64,000 nt of DNA from Schoenoplectus triqueter (lineage: Eukaryota > Streptophyta > Magnoliopsida > Poales > Cyperaceae): the NCBI GenBank assembly GCA_964058805.1, contig CAXKVV010000401.1:1-64000 (forward strand). The letters are read 5' to 3'. The translations under genes and the position numbers were made by a program. The notes under the pieces were generated by a model. The model saw only the letters and a program-made list of their open reading frames with translations, had not been told where the DNA came from and did not search any database. Positions within the stretch are counted from its first letter, which is position 1, and every line of letters begins with the position of its first letter. Positions 25,101 to 37,600 of this stretch are shown here, piece by piece.

Positions 25101-25700
25101 AACATGAAAACGAGACCCGAGGACCTTAGTACTACCGAAAACGAGTTTGGGCGAGCAAAACATGAAAACGGGACGCGACGCACTCGGTACAGCCGATAAC
25201 GAGTCCGGGGTGCGCAAGACATGAAAACGAGACCGAACGCCCTCGGTCCCGCCGAAAATGAGTCCGGGAGCACAAAACAAGAAAATGGGTCGCGACGCAC
25301 ATGGTACCGCCGAAAACGAGTCCGCGCGCGCAAAACATGAAAACGAGACCCGACGCCACGGTTCCGCCGAAAACGATTCCGGGCACGGAAAACACGAAAA
25401 CGGGACCCGACGCCCTCGGTAAAGCCGAAAAAGAGTCGGGGCGCACAAAACATGAAAACGGGACCCGACGCCCTCGGTACCTCCGAACACGAGTACGAGC
25501 GCGCAAAACATGAAAACGGGACCCGACGCCCTCGGTACCGCCGAAAAAGAGTCCAGGCGCGCAAAACATGAAAACGGGACCTGACGCCCTCGTTACCGCC
25601 GAAAACAAGTCCGGGCGCGCAAAACATCAAAACGAGACCTGACGCCCTCGATCTCGTCGAAAACGAGTCCGGGAGCACAAAACAAGAAAATGGGTCGCGA
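19106..25700 (+). repeat. GC satellite block D, part 1 (heterogeneous monomers)
   Basis: Forward monomers of mixed type. The first ~200 bp (from ~19127) closely match block B near 11568 and 13405, including GGTCGCGACGCACTC, the GAGTCATGG variant and GGGACCGCCGATAACGAG. This supports the view that C plus early D duplicates A plus B. No long higher-order unit is obvious by eye. Confidence 0.85.
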
Positions 25701-28700
25701 CGCACTCGGTACCGACGAAAACGAGTCCGAGCGCGCAAAACATCAAAACGAGACCCGACGCCCTGGTTCTGCCGAAAACGATTTCCGGCGCGCAAAACAT
25801 GAAAAGGGGACCCGACGCCCTCGGTAAAGCCAAAAACGAGTCGGGGCGCGCAAGACATGAAAACGGGACCCGACGCCCTCGGTACCGCCGAAAACGAGTC
25901 CGGAAGCGCAAGACAGGAAAACGGGACCCGACGCCCTCGGTCTCGCCGAAAACGAGTTTGGGCGAGCAAAACATGAAAACGGGACGCGACGCGCTCGGTT
26001 CCGCCGATAACGAGTCAGGGCGCGCAAAACATGAAAACGGGACCCGACGCCCCCGGTAAAGTCGAAAACGAGTCGGGGCGCGCTAGACATGAAAACGGGA
26101 CTCGACGCCCTCGGTCTCGTCGAAAACGAGTCCGAGAGCACAAAACAACAAAATGGGTCGCGACGCACTCAGTACCGCCGAAAAAGAGTCCGAGCGCGCA
26201 AAACATGAAAACGAGACCCGACGCCCCGGTTCCGCCGAAAACGATTCCGTGCACGCAAAATATGAAAATGGGACCCGACGCCCACGGTACCGCCGAAAAC
26301 GAGTCCGGGCGCGCAAAACATGAAAACGAGACCCGAGGCCCTCAGTACTATCGAAAACGAGTTTGGGCGAGCAAAACATGAAAACGGGACGCGACGCACT
26401 CGGTACCGCCGATAACGAGTCAGGGCGCGCAAAACATGAAAACGGGACCCGACGCCCTCGGTAAGCCGAAAACGAGTCGGGGCGCGCAAGACATGAAAAC
26501 GGGACCCGACGCCCTCGGTAAAGCCGAAAACGAGTCGGGGCGCGCAAGACATGAAAACGGGACCCGACGCCCTCGGTCTCGCCGAAAACGAGTCCGGGAG
26601 CACAAAACAAGAAAAATGGGTCGCGACGCACTCGGTACCGATGAAAATTAGTCCGACCGCGCAAAACATGAAAACGAGACCCGACGCCCCGATTCCGCCG
26701 AAAACTATTTCGGGCGCGCAAAACATGAAAACGGGACCCGACGCCCTCGGGAAAGCCAAAAATGAGTCGGGGTGCGCAAAACATGGAAACGGACCCGAAG
26801 CCCTCGGTACCGCCCAAAACGAGTCCGGGCGCGCAAAAAAATGAAAACGAGACCCGAGGCCCTCGGTACTGCCGAAAACGAGTTTGGGCGAGCAAAACAT
26901 GAAAACGGGACGCGACGCACTCGGAACCGTCGATAACGAGTCCGGGCGCGCAAAACATGAAAACGGGACCCGACGCCCTCGGTATTTCCGAAAACGAGTT
27001 CGGGCGCGCAAAACATGAAAACGGGACCCGACGCCCTCGGTACCGCCGAAAAAGAGTCCGGGCGAGCAAAACATGAAAACGGGACCCGACGCTCTCGGTA
27101 CCGTCGAAAACGAGTCCGGGCGCGCAAAACATGAAAACGAGACCAGAGGCCCTCGGTACCGCCAAAAACGAGTTTGGGCGCGCAAAATATGAAAACGGGA
27201 CGGCTACGCACTCGGTACCGCCGAAAACGAGTTTGGGCGCGCAAAACTTGAAAACGGGACCCGACTCCCTCAGTACCGCCGAAAACGAGTCCGTGCGCGC
27301 AATACATGAAAACGAGACCCGACGCCCTCGGTCCCGCCGAAAACGAGTCGGGGCGCACAAAACATGGAAACGGGACCTGACGCCCTCGGTACCGCCTAAA
27401 ACGATTCCGGGCTCGCAAAAACATGAAAACGAGACCCGAGGACCTTGGTACTACCGAAAACGAGTTTGGGCGAGCAAAACATGAAAACGGGACGCGACGC
27501 ACTCGGTACAGCCGATAACGAGTCCGGGGTGCGCAAGACATGAAAACGGGACCGGACGCCCTCGGTCCCGCCGAAAACGAGTCCGGGAGCACAAAACAAG
27601 AAAATGGGTCGCGACGCACTCGGTACCGCCGAAAACGAGTCCGCGCGCGCAAAACATGAAAAAGAGACCCGACGCCCCGGTTCCGCCGAAAACGATTCCG
27701 GGCACGCAAAACATGAAAACGGGACCCGACGACCTCGGTACCGCCGAAAACGAGTCCGGGCGCGCAAAACATGAAAACAGGACCCGACGCCCTCGGTCCC
27801 GCCGAATACGAGTCGGGGCGCGCAAAATATGAAAACCGGACCGGACGCCCTCAGTACCGCCGAAAACGAGTGGGGGCGCGCAAAACATGAAAACGGGACC
27901 CGACGCCCTCGGTACCGTCGAAAACGACTCCGGGCGCGCAAAACATGAAAACGAGACCCGACGCCCTCGGTACCGCCGAAAACGACTCCGGGCGCGCAAA
28001 ACATGAAAACGAGACCCGACGCCCTCGGTACCGCCGAAAACGAGTCGGGGCGCGCAAAACATGAAAACGAGACCCGATGCCCTCGGTACCGCCGAAAACA
28101 AGTCCGGGGGCGCAAAACATGAAAACTGGACCCCACTCCCTCGGTACCGCCGAAAATGAGTCCGGGCACGCAAAACATGAAAACGAGACCCGAGGCCCTC
28201 GGTACTACCGAAAACGAGTTTGGGCGAGCAAAACATGAAAACGGGACGCGACGCACTCGGTACCGCCGATAACGAGTCATGGCGCGCAAAACACGAAAAC
28301 GGGACCCGACGCCCTCGGTAAAGCCGAAAAAGAGTCGGGGCACGCAAAACATCAAAACCGGACCGGACGTCCTCGGTACCGCCGAAAACGAGTGGGGGCG
28401 CGCAAAACATGAAAATGGGACCCGACGCCCTCGGTACCGCCGAAAACGAGTCCGGGCCCGCAAAACATAAAAACGGGACCTGACGCCCTCGGTACCGCCG
28501 AAAACGAGTCCGGGCGCGCAAAACGTGAAAACGAGACCCGACGCCCTCGGTACCGCCGAAAACGAGTTTGGGCGCGCAAAATATGAAAACGGGACGGCGA
28601 CGCACTCGGTACCGCCGAAAATGAGTTTGGGCGCGCAAAACATGAAAACGAGACCTGACTCCCTCAGTACCGCCGAAAACGAGTCCGGGCGCGCAAAACA

Positions 28701-31700
28701 TGAAAAAGGGACTCGACGCCCCGGTACCGCAGAAAACGAGTCCGGGCGGGCAAAACAAGAAAACGGGACCCGACGCCCTCGGTACCGCCGAAAACTAGTC
28801 TGGGTGCGCAAAACATGAAAACTGGACCCAACGCCCTCGGTACCGCCGAAAACGAGTCCGGGCACGCAAAACATGAAAACGAGACCCGAGGCCCTCGGTA
28901 CTACCGAAAAAGAGTTTGGGCGAGCAAAACATGAAAACGGGACGCGACGCACTCGGTACCGCCGATAACGAGTCAGGGTGCGCAAAACACGAAAACGACA
29001 TCCGACGCCCTCGGTATAGCCGAAAAAGAGTCGGGGCGCGCAAGACATGAAAACGGGACCCGACGCCCTCGGTAAAGCCGAAAACGAGTCGGGGCGCGCA
29101 AGACATGTAAAACGGGACCTGACGCCCTCGGTCTCGCCGAAAACGAGTCCGGGAGCACAAAACAAGAAAATGGGTCGCGACGCACTCGGTACCGCCGAAA
29201 ACGAGTCCGAGCGCGCAAAACATGAAAACGAGACCCGACGCCCCGGTTCCGCCGAAAACGATTCCGTGCACGCAAAATATGAAAACGGGACCCGACGCCC
29301 ACGGTACCGTCGAAAACGAGTCCGGGCGCGCAAAACATGAAAACGAGACCCGAGGCCCTCGGTACTATCGAAAACGAGTTTGGGCGAGCAAAACATGAAA
29401 ACGGGACGCGACGCACTCGGTACCGCCGATAACGAGTCAGGGCGCGCAAAACATGAAAACGGGACCCGACGCCCTCGGTAAGGCGAAAACGAGTCGGGGC
29501 GCGCAAGACATGAAAACGGGACCCGACGCCCTCGGTAAAGCCGAAAACGAGTCGGGGCGCGCAAGACATGTAAAACGGTACCTGACGCCCTCGGTCTCGC
29601 CGAAAACGAGTCCGGGAGCACAAAACAAGAAAATGGGTCGCGACGCACTCGGTACCGACGAAAACGAGTCCGAGCCAGCAAAACATCAAAACGAGACCTG
29701 ACGCCCTGGTTCCGCCGAAAACGATTTCGGGCGCGCAAAACATGAAAACGGGACCCGACGCCCTCGGTAAAGCCAAAAACGAGTCGGGGCGCGCAAGACA
29801 TGAAAACGGGACCCGACGCCCTCGGTACCGCCGAAAACGAGTCCGGAAGCGCAAGACATGAAAACGGGACCCGACGCCCTCGGTCTCGCCGAAAACGAGT
29901 TTGGGCGAGCAAAACATGAAAACAGGACGCGACACACTCGGTTCCGCCGATAACGAGTCAGGGCACGCAAAACATGAAAACGGGACCCGACGCCCCCGGT
30001 AAAGTCGAAAACGAGTCGGGGCGCGCTAGACATGAAAACGGGACCCGACGCCCTCGGTCTCGTCGAAAACGAGTCCGAGAGCACAAAACAACAAAATGGG
30101 TCGCGACGCACTCGGTACCGCCGAAAACGAGTCCGAGCGCGCAAAACATGAAAACGAGACCCGACGCCCCGGTTCCGCCGAAAACGATTCCGTGCACGCA
30201 AAATATGAAAACGGGACCCGACGCCCACGGTACCGTCGAAAACGAGTCCGGGCGCGCAAAACATGAAAACGAGACCCGAGGCCCTCGGTACTATCGAAAA
30301 CGAGTTTGGGCGAGCAAAACATGAAAACGGGACGCGACGCACTCGGTACCGCCGATAACGAGTCAGGGCGCGCAAAACATGAAAACGGGACCCGACGCCC
30401 TCGGTAAGGCGAAAACGAGTCGGGGCGCGCAAGACATGAAAACGGGACCCGACGCCCTCGGTAAAGCCGAAAACGAGTCGGGGCGCGCAAGACATGAAAA
30501 CGGGACCCGACGCCCTCGGTCTCGCCGAAAACGAGTCCGGGAGCACAAAACAAGAAAAATGGGTCGCGACGCACTCGGTACCGATGAAAATTAGTCCGAG
30601 CGCGCAAAACATGAAAACGAGACCCGACGCCCCGGTTCCGCCGAAAACTATTTCGGGCGCGCAAAACATGAAAACGGGACCCGACGCCCTCGGGAAAGCC
30701 AAAAACGAGTCGGGGTGCGCAAAACATGGAAACGGACCCGAAGCCCTCGGTACCGCCCAAAACGAGTCCGGGCGCGCAAAAAAATGAAAACGAGACCCGA
30801 GGCCCTCGGTACTGCCGAAAACGAGTTTGGGCGAGCAAAACATGAAAACGGGACGCGACGCACTCGGAACCGTCGATAACGAGTCCGGGCGCGCAAAACA
30901 TGAAAACGGGACCCGACGCCCTCGGTACCGCCGAAAAAGTGTCCGAGCGAGCAAAACATGAAAACGGGACCCGACGCCCTCGGTACCGCCGAAAAAGAGT
31001 TCGGGCGAGCAAAACATGAAAACGGGACCCGACGCTCTCGGTACCGTCGAAAACGAGTCCGGGCGCGCAAAACATGAAAACGAGACCAGAGGCCCTCGGT
31101 ACCGCCGAAAACGAGTTTGGGCGCGCAAAATATGAAAACGGGACGGCTACGCACTCGGTACCGCCGAAAACGAGTTTGGGCGCGCAAAACATGAAAACGG
31201 GACCCGACTCCCTCAGTACCACCGAAAACGAGTCCGGGCGCGCAATACATGAAAACGAGACCCGACGCCCTCGGTCCCGCCGAAAACGAGTCGGGGCGCA
31301 CAAAACATGGAAACGGGACCTGACGCCCTCGGTACCGCCTAAAACGATTCCGGGAGCGCAAAACATGAAAACGGGACCGCCCGCCCTCGGTACCGCCGAA
31401 AATGAGTCCGGGCGCGCAAAAACATGAAAACGAGACCCGAGGACCTTGGTACTACCGAAAACGAGTTTGGGCGAGCAAAACATGAAAACGGGACGCGACG
31501 CACTCGGTACAGCCGATAACGAGTCCGGGGTGCGCAAGACATGAAAACGGGACCGGACGCCCTCGGTCCCGCCGAAAACGAGTCCGGGAGCACAAAACAA
31601 GAAAATGGGTCGCGACGCACTCGGTACCGCCGAAAACGAGTCCGCGCGCGCAAAACATGAAAACGAGACCCGACGCCCCGGTTCCGCCGAAAACGATTCC

Positions 31701-34600
31701 GGGCACGCAAAACATGAAAACGAGACCCGACGACCTCGGTACAGCCGAAAACGAGTCCGGGCGCGCAAAACATGAAAACGGGACCCGACGCCCTCGGTCC
31801 CACCGAATACGAGTCGGGGCGCGCAAAATATGAAAACCGGACCGGACGCCCTCAGTACCGCCGAAAACGAGTGGGGGCGCGCAAAACATGAAAACGGGAC
31901 CCGACGCCCTCGGTACCGCCGAAAACGAGTCCGGGCGCGCAAAACATAAAAACGGGACCCGACGCCCTCGGTACCGCCGAAAACGAGTCCGGGCGCGCAA
32001 AACATGAAAACGAGACCCGACGCCCTCGGTACCGCCGAAAACGAGTTTGGGCACGCAAAATATGAAAACGGGACGGCGACGCACTCGGTACCGCCGAAAA
32101 TGAGTTTGGGCGCGCAAAACATGAAAACGAGACCTGACTCCCTCAGTACCGCCGAAAATGAGTCCGGGCGCGCAAAACATGAAAAAGGGACTCGACGCCC
32201 CGGTACCGCAGAAAACGAGTCCGGGCGGGCAAAACAAGAAGACGGGACCCGACGCCCTCGGTACCGCCGAAAACTAGTCCGGGTGCGCAAAACATGAAAA
32301 CTGGACCCAACGCCGTCGGTACCGCCGAAAACGAGTCCGGGCACGCAAAACATGAAAACGAGACCCGAGGCCCTCGGTACTACCAAAAACGAGTTTGGGC
32401 GAGCAAAACATGAAAACGGGACGCGACGCACTCGGTACCGCCGATAACGAGTCAGGGTGTGCAAAACACGAAAACGGGATCCGACGCCCTCGGTATAGCC
32501 GAAAAAGAGTCGGGGCGCACAAGACATGAAAACGGGACCCGACGCCCTCGGTAAAGCCGAAAACGAGTCGGGGCGCGCAAGACATGTAAAACGGGACCTG
32601 ACGCCCTCGGTCTCGCCGAAAACGAGTCCGGGAGCACAAAACAAGAAAATGGGTAGCGACGCACTCGGTACCGACGAAAACGAGTCCGAGCGCGCAAAAC
32701 ATCAAAACGAGACCCGACGCCCTGGTTCCGCCGAAAACGATTTCGGGCGCGCAAAACATGAAAACGGGACCCGACGCCCTCGGTAAAGCCAAAAACGAGT
32801 CGGGGCGCGCAAGACATGAAAACGGAACCCGACGCCCTCGGTACCGCCGAAAACGAGTCCGGAAGCGCAAGACATGAAAACGGGACCCGACGCCCTCGGT
32901 CTCGCCGAAAACGAGTTTGGGCGAGCAAAACATGAAAACGGGACGCGACGCACTCGGTTCCGCCGATAACGAGTCAGGGCGCGCAAAACATGAAAACGGG
33001 ACCCGACGCCCCCGGTAAAGTCGAAAACGAGTCGGGGCGCGCTAGACATGAAAACGGGACCTGACGCCCTCGGTCTCGTCGAAAACGAGTCCGAGAGCAC
33101 AAAACAACAAAATGGGTAGCGACGCACTCGGTACCGACGAAAACGAGTCCGAGCGCGCAAAACATCAAAACGAGACCCGACGCCCTGGTTCCGCCGAAAA
33201 CGATTTCGGGCGCGCAAAACATGAAAACGGGACCCGACGCCCTCGGTAAAGCCAAAAACGAGTCGGGGCGCGCAAGACATGAAAACGGAACCCGACGCCC
33301 TCGGTACCGCCGAAAACGAGTCCGGAAGCGCAAGACATGAAAACGGGACCCGACGCCCTCGGTCTCGCCGAAAACGAGTTTGGGCGAGCAAAACATGAAA
33401 ACGGGACGCGACGCACTCGGTTCCGCCGATAACGAGTCAGGGCGCGCAAAACATGAAAACGGGACCCGACGCCCCCGGTAAAGTCGAAAACGAGTCGGGG
33501 CGCGCTAGACATGAAAACGGGACCTGACGCCCTCGGTCTCGTCGAAAACGAGTCCGAGAGCACAAAACAACAAAATGGGTCGCGACGCACTCGGTACCGC
33601 CGAAAACGAGTCCGAGCGCGCAAAACATGAAAACGAGACCCGACGCCCCGGTTCCGCCGAAAACGATTCCATGCACGCAAAACATGGAAACCGGACCCGA
33701 CGCCCACGGTACCGCCGAAAACGAGTCCGGGCGCGCAAAACATGAAAACGAGACCAGAGGCCCTCGGTACTATCGAAAACGAGTTTGGGCGAGCAAAACA
33801 TGAAAACGGGACGCGACGCACTCGGTACCGCCGATAACGAGTCAGGGCGCGCAAAACATGAAAACGGGACCCGACGCCCTCGGTAAGCCGAAAACGAGTC
33901 GGGGCGCGCAAGACATGAAAACGGGACCCGACGCCCTCGGTAAAGCCGAAAACGAGTCGGGGCGCGCAAGACATGAAAACGGGACCCGACGCCCTCGGTC
34001 TCGCCGAAAACGAGTCCGGGAGCACAAAACAAGAAAGATGGGTCGCGACGCACTCGGTACCGATGGAAATTAGTCCGAGCGCGCAAAACATGAAAACGAG
34101 ACCCGACGCCCCGGTTCCGCCGAAAACTATTTCGGGCGCGCAAAACATGAAAACGGGACCCGACGCCCTCGGGAAAGCCAAAAACGAGTCGGGGCGCGCA
34201 AGACATGAAAACGGGACCCGACGCCCTCGGTACCCGCCGAAAACGAGTCCGGGCGCGCAAGACATGAAAACGGGACCCGACGCCCTCGGTCTCGCCGAAA
34301 ACGAGTTTGTGCGAGCAAAACATGAAAACGGGACACGACGCACTCGGTACCGCCGATAACGAGTCAGGGCGCGCAAAACATGAAAACGGGACCAGACTCC
34401 CTCGGTAAAGCCGAAAACGAGTCGGGGCACGCAAGACATGAAAACGGGACCCGACGCCCTCGGTAAAGCCGAAAACGAGTCCGAGCCCGCAAAACATTAA
34501 AACGAGACCCGACGCCCCGGTTCCACCGAAAACGATTCTGTGCGCGCAATACATGAAAACGGGACCCGACGCCCACGGTACCGTCGAAAACGAGTCCAGG
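25701..34600 (+). repeat. GC satellite block D, part 2: ~3.5-3.9-kb higher-order units
   Basis: The segment starting near 25741 (CATCAAAACGAGACCCGACG) recurs near 29684 (offset 3943 bp, 68 monomers minus one base) and again near 32701 and 33164. From about 28.5 kb the repeat continues with an offset of 3479 bp (28525 to 32004; 30379 to 33858). Marker monomers with CTCGGTAAAGCCGAAAACG and GCACAAAACAAGAAAATGG keep their order in each copy. A few 58-bp insertions or deletions distinguish the copies. Confidence 0.88.
32650..33570 (+). repeat. Local 463-bp (8-monomer) tandem duplication
   Basis: Sequence from about 32650 to 33112 is repeated from about 33113 with an offset of 463 bp and very few differences. 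Both copies carry the uncommon GGGTAGCGACGCACTC variant and then CATCAAAACGAGACC. Confidence 0.8.
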
Positions 34601-37600
34601 CGCGCAAAACATTAAAACGGGACCCGACGCCCTCGGTACCGCCGAAAACGAGTCAGGGCGCGCAAAACATGGAAACCGGACCCGACGCCCTCAGTACCGC
34701 CCAAAACGAGTCCGGGCGCGCAAAACCTGAAAACGGGTCCCCACGCCTTCGGTACCGTCGAAAATGAGTCTGGGAGAGCTAAAACATGAAAATTAGACCC
34801 GAGGCCCTCGGTACTACCGAAAACGAGTTTGGGCGAGCAAAACATGAAAACGGGACGCGACGCACTCGGTACCGCCGATCACGAGTCCGGGCGCGCAAAA
34901 CATGAAAACGGGACCCGACGCCCTCGGTAAAGCCGAAAACGAGTCGAGGCGCGCAAGACATGAAAACGGGACCCGACGCCCTCGGTAAAGCCGAAAACGA
35001 GTCGGGGCGCGCAAGACATGCAAACGGGACCCGACGCCCTCGGTCCCGCAAAAAAACGAGTCCGGGAGCACAAAACAAGAAAATGGGTCGCAAAACATGA
35101 AAACGAGACCCGACGCCCCGGTTCCGCCAAAAACGATTCCGGGCGCGCAAAACATGAAAACGAGACCCGAGGCCCTCAGTACTACCGAAAACGAGTTTGG
35201 GCGAGCAAAACATGAAAATGGGTCGCGACGTCCCGGTTTCGCCGAAAACGAGTCCGAGCGCGCAAAACATGAAAACGGGATCCGACGCCCTCGGTATCGC
35301 CGAAAACGAGTCCGGGCGCGCAAAACATGAAAACGGGACCCGACGCCCTCCGTACCGCTGAAAATTATTCCGGGCGCGCAAAACATGAAAACAGGACCTG
35401 ACGCCCTCGGTCCCGCCGAAAACGAGTCGGGGCGCGCAAAACATGAAAACCGGACCCGACTCCCTCGGTACCGTCGAAAACGAGTGGGGGCGCGCAAAAC
35501 ATGAAAACGGGACCCGACGCCCTCAGTACCGCTGAAAACGAGTCCGGGCGCGCAAAACATGAAAACGAGACCTGACGCCCTCCGTACCGCTGAAAATGAT
35601 TCTGGGCGCGCAAAACATGAAAACGGGACCCGACGCCCTCGGTACTGCCGAAAATGAGTCCGGGCGCGCAAAACATGAAAACGGGACTCGACGCCCTCGG
35701 TACCGCCGAAAACGAGTCGGGGCGCGCAAAACATGGAAACGGGACCCGACGCCCTCGGTACCGCCCAAACGATTCCTGGCGTGAAAAACATGAAAACGGG
35801 ACCCCACGCCCTCGGTACCGCCGAAAACGAGTCCGGGCGCGCAAAAACATGAAAACGAGACCCGAGGCCCTTGGTACTACCGAAAACGAGTTTGGGCGAG
35901 CAAAACATGAAAACGGGACGCGACGCACTCGGTACAGCCGATAACGAGTCCGGGCGCGCAAAACATAAAAACGGCACCCGACGCCCTCGGTACCGCCGAA
36001 AACGAGTCCGGGCGCGCAAAACATGAAAACGGGACCCGACGCCCTCCGTACCGCTGAAAATGATTCCGGGCGCGCAAAACATGAAACCGGGACCCGACGA
36101 CCTCGGTACCGCCGAAAAAGAGTCCGGGCGCGCAAAACATGAAAACGGGACCTGACGTCCTCGGTACCGCCGAAAATGAGTCCGGGAGCGCAAAACATGA
36201 AACGAGACCCGATGCCCTCGGTACCGTCGAAAACGAGTTTTGGCGCGCAAAATATGAAAACGGGACGGCGACGCACTCGGTACCGTCGAAAACGAGTTTG
36301 GGCGCGCAAAACATGAAAACGGGACCTGACTCCCTCCGTACCGCTGAAAACGAGTCCGGGCGCGCAAAACATGAAAACGGGACCCGACGCCCCGGTACCG
36401 CAGAAAACGAGTCCGGGCGGGCAAAACATGAAAAGGGGACCTGACGCCCTCGGTACCGCCGAAAACGAGTCCGGGCACGCAAAACATTAAAACGGGACCC
36501 GACGCACTCGATACCGCCGATAACGAGTCCGGGCGCGCAAAACATGAAAACGGGACCCGACGCCCTCGGTACCGCCGAAAACGAGTCCGGGCGCGTAAAA
36601 CATAAAAACGGGACCCGACGCCCTCGGTACCGCCGAAAACGAGTCCGGGCGCGCAAAACATGAAAACGAGACCCGACGCCCTCGGTACCGCCGAAAACGA
36701 GTTTGGGCACGCAAAATATGAAAACGGGACGGCGACGCACTCGGTACCGCCGAAAATGAGTTTGGGCGCGCAAAACATGAAAACGAGACCCTACGCCCCG
36801 GTTCCGCCGAAAACGATTTCGGGCGCGCAAAACAAGAAAACGAGACCCGACGCCCTCGGTACTGCCGAAAACTTGTCGGGGTGCGCAAAACATGGAAACG
36901 GACTCAACGCTATCGGTACCGCCCAAAACGAGTCCGGGCGCGCAAAACATGAAAACGGGACCCCACGCCCTCGTTACCGCCGAAAACGAGTCCGGGCGCG
37001 CAAAAACATGAAAACGAGACCCGAGACCCGAGGCCCTCGGTACTACCGAAAACGAGTTTGGGCGAGCAAAACATGAAAACGGGACGCGACGCACTCGGAA
37101 CCGCCGATAACGAGTCCGGGCGCGCGAAACATGAAAACGGGACCCGACGCCCTCGGTACCTCCGAACACGAGTACGAGCGCGCAAAACATGTAAACGGGA
37201 CCCGACGCCCTCGGTACCGCCGAAAAAGAGTCCGGGCGCAAAACATGAAAACGGGACCCGACGCCCTCGTTACCGCCGAAAACGAGTCCGGGCGCGCAAA
37301 ACATCAAAACGAGACCCGAGGCCCTCGGTACCGCCGAAAACGAGTTTGGGCGCGCAAAATATGAAAACGGGACGGCGACGCACTCGGTACCGCCGAAAAC
37401 GAGTGTGGGCGCGCAAAACATAAAAACGGGACCGGACTCCCTCAGTACCGCCGAAAACGAGTCCGGGCGCGCAGAACAAGAAAACGGGACCCGACGCCCC
37501 GGCACCGTAGAAAATGAGTCCGGGCGGGCAAAACATGAAAACGGGACCCGACGCCCTCGGTACCGCCGAAAATGAGTCCGGGCGCGCAAAACATGAAAAC

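Noticed and set aside
30026..32644. 872-codon minus-strand open frame (and dozens of similar frames of 100-838 codons) as protein-coding genes
   Set aside because: They consist wholly of the 58-bp satellite. The encoded peptide repeats every 58 residues, overlapping frames on both strands are equally open, and neighbouring copies break at random. No start context, promoter or domain supports a gene.
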